DNA of 34,252 bases. Origin: an uncultured Bacteroidales bacterium. Its GTDB lineage: Bacteria > Bacteroidota > Bacteroidia > Bacteroidales > UBA932. The position numbers and the translations under genes are program-made. Below, one piece after another: positions 28,775-34,252 of this stretch; positions within the stretch are counted from its first letter, which is position 1; each line of letters starts with the position of its first letter. The stretch lies in the NCBI GenBank assembly GCA_947367315.1, contig CANBDX010000026.1:1-34252 (forward strand). The letters are read 5' to 3'. The notes beneath the pieces were generated by a model. The model was not told the origin of the DNA. It searched no databases and saw nothing but the letters and a program-made list of their open reading frames with translations.

Positions 28775-28858
28775 AACGTTTGCAGGGGTGCCCGGGTGAC
28801 CGTGGCTGAGATCATACCCATGAACCTGATCCGGATAATGCCGGCGTAGGGACGCATA
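28775..28858 (+). promoter_or_regulatory. TPP riboswitch (THI element)
   Basis: Conserved aptamer elements appear in order: GGGGTGCC from 28785, CTGAGA at 28806-28811, ATACCC at 28814-28819, ACCTGAT at 28824-28830, the P5 hairpin CCGGATAATGCCGG (28831-28844), and GCGTAGGGA at 28844-28852. P2 (GGGT with ACCC) and a very short P3 (CGG-GTGA-CCG) can form. It precedes a TonB-dependent receptor, as known for thiamine receptors in Bacteroidota. No terminator follows, so control is probably at translation initiation. Confidence 0.95.
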
Positions 28859-28922
28859 ATCTCATAGCACATGCATGCCGTAATGGCTTCATGTCTACCC
28901 CTTGCATAAATGTGATTACATT

Positions 28923-31211
28923 ATGCGAGGTTTTTTATTTGTTGCAGCGCTCAGTGCGCTGATCCCTTTCTCTGCGGCAGCCGTGGAGAAGGAAGCGGCC
29001 GATGAAAAGGTCGAAAGGCTCGACAGTGCGGTAGTGTCATCATCACGTGCAGGCAAGGATACGCCTGTTACCTTCACGATGGTAGGCAAAGATGAACTCC
29101 GCCGCTCCAACCCTCTCAATTCATTGCCAATGAATCTGGCTCTGCAGCCATCCGTGGTGTCTGTGAATGAAGGCGGCACGGGTCTCGGATACTCAAAGAT
29201 GTCTGTGAGAGGTTCTAAAGGCTCCCAAGTAAATGTTACCCTTAACGGCATCACACTCAATGACGCCGAGTCGCAGGAGGTGTTCTGGGTTAATATTCCG
29301 GCCCTGTCATCCATGATTTCCAGTGTCCAGCTTCAGAGAGGACTTGGCACTTCCGCCAACGGCGCCGGAGCATTCGGAGCCAGCATCAATATGAGCACGG
29401 CTTCTGTCGGCCCGGATCCTCATGCTTCAGCTGAATTGTCCCTCGGATCCTATGGCACGTTCGTCAGCACCTTCACTGCCGCTTCAGGTCTTACAAAATC
29501 TGGACTGTATTTCAATGCCGCTTATTCCCGCGGACTCACTGACGGATATATCCGCAATGCTTTTGCCGATGTGCATTCAGCCATGGCTGTGCTCGGCTGG
29601 ATGGATGAGCGCAATTCTCTTCGCCTGACTTGGCTTATGGGAAGCCAGAAGACGGGAATCACATGGGAAGGCATAAGCCCCGAGCAGTATGAGTCGGACA
29701 GAAGATACAACCCTGCCGGAGAATATCATGACAGCTTCGGTAATGTGCATTATTATGATAATGAGACGGATAACTATGCCCAGCATCATCTCCAGCTCAA
29801 CTATACCCGTTCTTTCACCGACCGTCTGACCTGGAGTACGACATTCAATTATACCCGTGGAGACGGATACTACGAGAACTACAAGGCCGGCAAGTCCTTC
29901 TCGAAGTATCTTATGCCTGATCCTCCGGGATATGATGAGGGAGATTTCATCACGAGGGAGGCTCTTGCCAATGATTATTTCGTCCTCAATACCGACCTTC
30001 GTTATGTGTCCGACTATATGAAGGTGACTGCCGGAGTGAATCTGTCACGCTATGACGGTGACCATATCGGTTCTGTCCTCTGGAGCAATGTTCTTGGAGA
30101 TGATTTCGATTATGGCTCTCATGAGTGGTATCTCAACAGGGGACTGAAGCAGGAGGCAAATGCCTTTGTACGTGGCGAGTTTCTTTTTGCGGACCGTCTT
30201 ACTGCCTTTGCAGACCTGCAGTACAGGGGTGTATGGCTGGATATGTCCGGTCCGGAAGATGACGGAGTCCTGCTTGACCATTCGGACAACTGGCAGTTCT
30301 TCAACCCTCGCGCTGGCCTTTCTTTCCGTTGGGCTCCTTCTTCACGCGTATATGCTTCAGCTGCATTGGGACATCGCGAGCCTGGACGAAGCGATATCAA
30401 GGAACTGATTCTGGATGCCAACAAGGCGGCTTCGGCAGGAGTATCCGGCAGGGGAGTGGATATACGCCCTGAGAAGATGGTTGATATTGAAGTAGGATAC
30501 GAATATATGTCGGAAAAGCTCTCCCTTGCTGCAAACATCTATCTTATGGAGTATTGGGATATGCTTCTGGAAACAGGAAAGCTGACTGATGTGGGATATG
30601 CCATCAAGGAGAATGTGCCTCGCAGCTGGCGTCGCGGAATTGAGCTTGCTGCATCGTGGAAGCCTCTTGCATGGCTTCAGGTCGGAGGCAATATGACCTT
30701 GTCCACCAATAAGATAAAGAGCTATACGGCTTATTATGAGATGTATGACAATATGAATGACTGGAATTATCTCGGTCAGCATCAGGTATCTTTCGAAAAT
30801 ACGGATATTCTGATGTCTCCTTCTGTCGTGGGTATGGCAAATGTGACATTCAGGCCTTTTGCTTCTTCATCCGGATCCTGGAATTCCGCTTATCTTTCAT
30901 TGAACGGCAAGTATGTGGGCAGACAGTATTATGACAACACATCTTCTGACGAACGTTCGATTCCGGCTTATTTCGTGGCTGACCTGTCTGCCGGATATGA
31001 ACTTCCTTTGAAGAAATCCCTCGGCTTCGTGCAGGACGATACGGTGCTGGCTTTCAGTTTTCATGTAAATAACCTTTTCAACCGCATGTATTTTGCTGAT
31101 GCGTGGCTCTGGCGCGCATATTTCCAGCATGAAGATTCATTCTATGCCGAGACAGGAATATATCCGCAGGCCCCCGTGAACTTCATGTTCAAGGCGAGCC
31201 TGCGGTTCTAG
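28923..31211 (+). CDS. TonB-dependent outer-membrane receptor, probably for thiamine (TPP-regulated)
   Basis: A 762-residue TonB-dependent receptor. A signal peptide (MRGFLFVAALSALIPFSAAA) is followed by a TonB-box-like LDSAVVSSSR segment. The plug domain includes SVRGSKGSQVNVTLNGITLN, then QLQRGLGTSANGAGAFGASINM near the end of the plug. A 22-stranded barrel fills the remainder and ends in a terminal Phe (FKASLRF). The TPP riboswitch in its leader argues for uptake of thiamine or its phosphates across the outer membrane, paralleling the known Bacteroides thiamine receptor. The ATG at 28923 is preferred over an in-frame TTG at 28902, since it begins directly with the signal peptide. No inner-membrane PnuT transporter or thiamine kinase gene lies alongside. 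Confidence 0.93.
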   Translation: MRGFLFVAALSALIPFSAAAVEKEAADEKVERLDSAVVSSSRAGKDTPVTFTMVGKDELRRSNPLNSLPMNLALQPSVVSVNEGGTGLGYSKMSVRGSKGSQVNVTLNGITLNDAESQEVFWVNIPALSSMISSVQLQRGLGTSANGAGAFGASINMSTASVGPDPHASAELSLGSYGTFVSTFTAASGLTKSGLYFNAAYSRGLTDGYIRNAFADVHSAMAVLGWMDERNSLRLTWLMGSQKTGITWEGISPEQYESDRRYNPAGEYHDSFGNVHYYDNETDNYAQHHLQLNYTRSFTDRLTWSTTFNYTRGDGYYENYKAGKSFSKYLMPDPPGYDEGDFITREALANDYFVLNTDLRYVSDYMKVTAGVNLSRYDGDHIGSVLWSNVLGDDFDYGSHEWYLNRGLKQEANAFVRGEFLFADRLTAFADLQYRGVWLDMSGPEDDGVLLDHSDNWQFFNPRAGLSFRWAPSSRVYASAALGHREPGRSDIKELILDANKAASAGVSGRGVDIRPEKMVDIEVGYEYMSEKLSLAANIYLMEYWDMLLETGKLTDVGYAIKENVPRSWRRGIELAASWKPLAWLQVGGNMTLSTNKIKSYTAYYEMYDNMNDWNYLGQHQVSFENTDILMSPSVVGMANVTFRPFASSSGSWNSAYLSLNGKYVGRQYYDNTSSDERSIPAYFVADLSAGYELPLKKSLGFVQDDTVLAFSFHVNNLFNRMYFADAWLWRAYFQHEDSFYAETGIYPQAPVNFMFKASLRF

Positions 31212-31232
31212 ATCGTCATCTGTCTGAATAGT

Positions 31233-31775
31233 TTAGAAAAGCTTGATTCCGATTGTGGCTTCCGGCATGATTCTCAATGGGGAGTGTTTTTCATATGGCT
31301 GGAAGTATGATACTCCAAGCCCTATATATGGAGCTGTACCTATGCTATGGAGGCCGAAGTTGATCATGAATCTTGCCTTGAAATAGTTTATGTCTGACGG
31401 TATGTAGGTGGATGCTGCCGTCAGACAGAACTCCAGGGCCTGCTTATGGTTAAGGTTTAGCTGGTACGAACCTCCTATTCCCAATGTGCCCTGTTCTACG
31501 AAATTTCTACTTGTCAGACGGTTCTGCAGGATGATGTCTGCCGAAACCGGTATGTAAACAGCCCAGTTGCTGTTGAACCTGTATCCGATATTGTAGGTGC
31601 TGCCGTAGATTCCGAAGTCGGGATTGCCTCGGTTATAGTCGCCTCCAGCCCAATTGACTTCAAGACTGCTGTACCATGAAGAGAATGCTTCGCGTACATC
31701 TTCGGTCTGGACCTCTTTCGCTGATGCGCAGATTGCTGCTAGCATCAATGCGACGATTGCTGAAATTCGTTTCAT
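31233..31775 (-). CDS. Small outer-membrane beta-barrel protein, unknown function
   Basis: A 180-residue protein with a signal peptide (MKRISAIVALMLAAICASA). The mature part consists of alternating strands (LEVNWAGGDYN, TYNIGYRFNSNWAVYIPVS, TLGIGGSYQLNL, APYIGLGVSYF) ending in ATIGIKLF. This suggests an 8-stranded OmpA/OmpW-like barrel. No more specific family was recognised. It is convergent with the TonB receptor and has a strong consensus promoter. Confidence 0.8.
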   Translation of the reverse strand: MKRISAIVALMLAAICASAKEVQTEDVREAFSSWYSSLEVNWAGGDYNRGNPDFGIYGSTYNIGYRFNSNWAVYIPVSADIILQNRLTSRNFVEQGTLGIGGSYQLNLNHKQALEFCLTAASTYIPSDINYFKARFMINFGLHSIGTAPYIGLGVSYFQPYEKHSPLRIMPEATIGIKLF

Positions 31776-31832
31776 AATTTATTGTTTTATTGGAGTTTGC
31801 GTTTTCAGTCTGTATTGAATATTAATTATAAG

Positions 31833-31864
31833 TTTGCGTGTATTAGTTAAGTAGCACACGCAAA
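31833..31864. repeat. Inverted repeat overlapping a promoter
   Basis: TTTGCGTGT (31833-31841) and ACACGCAAA (31856-31864) are perfect 9-bp inverted copies separated by 14 bp. The right copy overlaps the -7 element of the minus-strand barrel gene. It could be an operator or, less likely, an mRNA hairpin. Confidence 0.6.
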
Positions 31865-31890
31865 GGTAGCAACAATTTTCTTATCTGCAA
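31861..31890 (-). promoter_or_regulatory. Promoter of the 31233-31775 barrel gene
   Basis: On the minus strand TTG (31890-31888) is followed after 19 bp by TACCTTTG (31868-31861), a full consensus match. The leader is about 80 nt. Confidence 0.82.
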
Positions 31891-31965
31891 GAATTCTCAT
31901 GCATTTTTATCATGTCATTGAGGGAAGGGACAACGTCCAGACGTGGCAATCTCAAATAAATCAAC

Positions 31966-31973
31966 TATCTTTG
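31966..31973 (+). promoter_or_regulatory. -7 element for the 31996-32598 gene
   Basis: TATCTTTG lies 22 bp before the ATG. No good -33 was seen. Confidence 0.6.
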
Positions 31974-31995
31974 CGTTCCTTTTGAAAACAGGTGA

Positions 31996-32598
31996 ATGAA
32001 AAAGATATTTATATTCATATTATTGGTTTTGTCGTCTTACGTTGTGGCGGCGCAGCAGAAGCAGAAGACTGTCAAGGGATTCTCCGGAGGTATGATGGTG
32101 CATACAGGATATCTCAGCGGCTGCGACAATCCGTACGGATTTGATGCCTCAGGAGCGACTTTCGGTATAGGCGGAGTCGCAAGACTACATCTTTCAAAGC
32201 ATTTCCGTGCAGGATTCGAAGGCTATTTCTCCACTATGGGGCTGGGAGGAAATCTTGAGGAAGGAAGCCATAATAAACTCTTCTGGGCCGGTGCTCTGTG
32301 CGACTGGGTGTGGGAGTCCGGAAAGTTCTATCCCTATGTGGGATGTACATTAGGCGGAGGTATGGAGACAGCTTTCTATATGTTCGAAGGCAACAAGAAC
32401 GACTGGGATATGGAAAATGAGGTTGTATTCCGCAAGCAGCCTTTCTTTGCAGTGGATCCTTTTGCCGGAGTGGAATATAAGGTGGGGGATGCCTTGAGGC
32501 TGACTCTGAAGGCGGACTGGCTTGTGGCCATAAATTCGGAAGGTCTCAACAAGCCAATGGGTCCGCGCCTCTATTTCGGAGTCATCTTCGTACGGTAG
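31996..32598 (+). CDS. Small outer-membrane beta-barrel protein, unknown function
   Basis: A 200-residue protein with a signal peptide (KKIFIFILLVLSSYVVAAQ). The mature part is rich in Gly and aromatic residues with barrel-like strands (KGFSGGMMVHTGYLSG, FGIGGVARLHLSKHFRAGFE, FYPYVGCTLGGGMETAFYM) and ends in RLYFGVIFVR. Two cysteines (in YLSGCDNP and VGCTLG) could form a periplasmic disulfide. Specific function not recognised. It is divergent from the previous barrel gene and convergent with the lipoprotein gene downstream. Confidence 0.8.
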   Translation: MKKIFIFILLVLSSYVVAAQQKQKTVKGFSGGMMVHTGYLSGCDNPYGFDASGATFGIGGVARLHLSKHFRAGFEGYFSTMGLGGNLEEGSHNKLFWAGALCDWVWESGKFYPYVGCTLGGGMETAFYMFEGNKNDWDMENEVVFRKQPFFAVDPFAGVEYKVGDALRLTLKADWLVAINSEGLNKPMGPRLYFGVIFVR

Positions 32599-32644
32599 TC
32601 TCTTGAGTATATATATACAATTATAATATTGCCGGCTGCATCAA

Positions 32645-33028
32645 TCACTTTTCCTGAGTGACTTTCATGCTGTCCGCATAATTCTTATCCATTCCGCCCA
32701 CATAAAGAGTTCTTCTCTGTCCTGTTGTATTCTTCACGGCAGTAAGAACGAGCTCATATTGATTGGTGCTGCTGTCATATGTCGATTTTGAAATGCTTGC
32801 AGTCAGCCAGTCATTGGTTATTGTATAAGTCTCGGTTTCCTCATCATACTTGGGACTTTGGATTCCTTCTCCGTAATAGTTCATAATATCCAGCGACTCC
32901 GGCTGTATGCTAGTGTGTACCGTTACGGTCTCGCCATCTGCAGATAATGTAACACTCGTAGGTGTGAAGATCTTCTCACATCCGCAAAGGCAGACAATCG
33001 CTGCCAGAATTGTAAGGATTCGTTTCAT
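32645..33028 (-). CDS. Small lipoprotein with one BACON-like domain
   Basis: A 127-residue protein with a lipoprotein signal peptide; the lipobox LCGC puts the lipidated cysteine at Cys17. The mature part is beta-rich and follows the BACON pattern: an initial strand with VTLSADGETVTVHT, a central WLTAS (near residue 74), and a tail with NTTGQRRTLYVGG and the closing VTQEK. BACON domains occur in Bacteroidetes surface proteins and are thought to bind carbohydrate or mucin; a single isolated domain gives no more specific role. A TATATTTG element (33167-33160) upstream implies a long leader of about 125 nt. Confidence 0.78.
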   Translation of the reverse strand: MKRILTILAAIVCLCGCEKIFTPTSVTLSADGETVTVHTSIQPESLDIMNYYGEGIQSPKYDEETETYTITNDWLTASISKSTYDSSTNQYELVLTAVKNTTGQRRTLYVGGMDKNYADSMKVTQEK

Positions 33029-33159
33029 ATCATACTTGGGAGTTAGTCCTTTTGCTTGCAGGTGTCATATTGGTAATATCTTGTGTTTTCTGTTTCTTAT
33101 ACTTCTGTAAATAGTAACACAATTCCTGGATATAAGCAGGGTTGTGAAATTTCCGACTA

Positions 33160-33167
33160 CAAATATA
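33160..33167 (-). promoter_or_regulatory. -7 element for the BACON-like lipoprotein gene
   Basis: TATATTTG on the minus strand is preceded 17 bp upstream by TTG (33187-33185). The gap 33029-33296 holds nothing else recognised beyond this element. Confidence 0.5.
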
Positions 33168-33296
33168 ATCGGGGGGCAGAAATGCAATAGTATCATCCTA
33201 AAAATTCAGAGAAACTGGGACACTTTCTTGCCAAAAGAGATTCATATCCGGCACTGCTGCAAGATGCCGACATTGATATGTCTGGAGGTGACTGAA

Positions 33297-34252
33297 TTAT
33301 TTCCGTGCGGGTACATCTTTCGGTTCCGCTTCGCTCACGTTCATCGGAACAGCAAGGTACACGACCATCAATTCCTGGTCTGACAGTTCTGCCAGCGGCT
33401 TTCCGAAGACCTCGGATGAGAAATCCTCGCGTATTTCGTTGTATGCCGTCGTAATCAGTTTCATCGTCTTGGTATAGCCTTCATACGAAGTTCCTCTGTC
33501 ATGTTGGAAACTCACGATGCCTTTGCTTACTCTGAACTGTCTGACCGAACCGTCAGGCATGGTTATGTTCCGCATTTCACTTTCCGGGGCCTTTGGATCA
33601 TCGTTCGGGTTTGTAAGGTAAGACTTGAGTCTGTCGATTTCCTGGCGGTAAAGAGCGTCGTCGCGCAGACTTTCCTTGATATATCTCGATCCGAGAAGCA
33701 TCTGGTCGTTTGCATTGACCTTGATGACCACTATGTTTCTGCGCTTCACGGTCTCCAGCAACGATTCTATGCTTGTTGTCTCGACTTTTCCAGCTACTAC
33801 AGGCATCGGAAGCCTCTTGTCGATGGTATTTTCGTCTGTTATGTACCTTACTCTCAAAGCACCTATCTGACGCAACTGCTGCTTGATGTCCGTTATGATA
33901 CCTGTGGCGACATTGCCATCTGCCTCGATATGGACGACTGCCTCGTACATAGGCTTACCTGCAAAGAATTCCTGGACAGCCTTTCCGATCTCTTCCTCCT
34001 CTGTAAGTACTCCGTTGCAGAAGACGTTGCCGGTTTTGCCTTTGACAGGATTGTGAGGTCCTTCACAGATGTAGATCTGGAATGGTCCGGTCGCAGGCTT
34101 GTCGGAAGTGAAGAACTGTGACGGGTCAATAGGAATGTCATGCCTGCGAAGCTCGAAATGAAGATGCGCTCCTGTGGCTCTTCCTGTCGAGCCGCCATAT
34201 CCTATAAGCTGCCCCTTAAACACCTTTCCGTTAATTGTCCATCCGGTGTGGT
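33297..34252 (-). CDS. M23 peptidase domain fused to two ExbD-like domains (5' end outside window)
   Basis: The gene enters from the right edge; only its 3' part (about 318 residues) is visible. It opens with the end of an M23 (LytM) metallopeptidase domain: HTGWTINGKVFKGQLIGYGG, then TGRATGAHLHFEL, with the zinc HxH motif encoded at 34158-34166. A linker follows, then an ExbD-like module (34034-33834) with CNGVLTEEEEIG and a VVHIEADGNVATGIITDI core. A second module (33737-33315) has NIVVIKVNAND, YLTNPNDDPKAPES, FQHDRGTSYEGYTK, AYNEIREDF and a VSEAEPKD end, the hallmark of Bacteroidota ExbD proteins. The N-terminus may be an M56 (BlaR1-like) domain, as in annotated M23/M56 proteins, but this cannot be seen. 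Confidence 0.82.
   Translation of the reverse strand, partial: HTGWTINGKVFKGQLIGYGGSTGRATGAHLHFELRRHDIPIDPSQFFTSDKPATGPFQIYICEGPHNPVKGKTGNVFCNGVLTEEEEIGKAVQEFFAGKPMYEAVVHIEADGNVATGIITDIKQQLRQIGALRVRYITDENTIDKRLPMPVVAGKVETTSIESLLETVKRRNIVVIKVNANDQMLLGSRYIKESLRDDALYRQEIDRLKSYLTNPNDDPKAPESEMRNITMPDGSVRQFRVSKGIVSFQHDRGTSYEGYTKTMKLITTAYNEIREDFSSEVFGKPLAELSDQELMVVYLAVPMNVSEAEPKDVPARK

Noticed and set aside
28618..28872. An 84-codon minus-strand frame across the riboswitch
   Set aside because: It overlaps the conserved TPP aptamer and the structured segment and has no protein similarity I recognise.
28883..28909. Eight-codon upstream frame (ATG to TAA) before the receptor start
   Set aside because: Too short to support, no ribosome-binding signal, and likely coincidental within the riboswitch leader.

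Overview
The window is an ordinary-looking chromosomal stretch of a Bacteroidota bacterium, most likely of the order Bacteroidales. Four things point there. Many intergenic regions carry the Bacteroidota -7 promoter element TAnnTTTG, several with a TTG/TTTG -33 element about 19-20 bp upstream. Shine-Dalgarno sequences are scarce. The enolase, Spt-type serine palmitoyltransferase, ExbD tail and BACON-like lipoprotein are of Bacteroidota type. Several genes encode Bacteroidales-style envelope proteins. No rRNA, insertion sequence, phage gene or CRISPR array was seen.

Layout, left half. A terminator (27-65) precedes enolase (120-1397). A non-coding stretch with three copies of a palindromic repeat (1453-1650) and a bidirectional terminator follow. 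Next are tRNA-Glu(CTC) and a small DUF486 membrane protein on the minus strand. A phosphohexomutase (GlmM-like) overlaps by one base a divergent cytoplasmic NamZ/DUF1343 protein, followed by L31 type B. A tightly coupled minus-strand operon ftsE-nth-rluA (8327 to 5334) faces away from a large secreted TPR protein and its outer-membrane beta-barrel partner (8504-13187). Then come gyrB and, with no gap, a degenerate CoA-acyltransferase-fold protein (15258-16481), and a 7TM-HD (PgpH-like) phosphodiesterase.

Layout, right half. Trigger factor has a clean promoter and terminator. It is followed by clpP, clpX, a serine palmitoyltransferase and a short-chain reductase in one closely spaced run, linking proteolysis genes with the first two likely steps of sphingolipid synthesis. 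A secreted heparinase II/III-like protein, an M20 dipeptidase and pyrF follow. After a structured non-coding segment, a TPP riboswitch precedes a TonB-dependent receptor, which is therefore probably a thiamine receptor. The right end holds two small beta-barrel proteins, a BACON-like lipoprotein and the 3' part of an unusual gene fusing an M23 peptidase domain to two ExbD-like domains, which runs off the window.

Most genes are housekeeping. The least expected items are the M23-ExbD-ExbD fusion, the NamZ homologue lacking the usual glycosidase motifs but coupled to a hexosamine mutase, the acyltransferase-like protein with a broken active site behind gyrB, the palindromic repeat cluster, and the structured segment between pyrF and the riboswitch. 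I did not find a clear multi-gene defence or mobile system.
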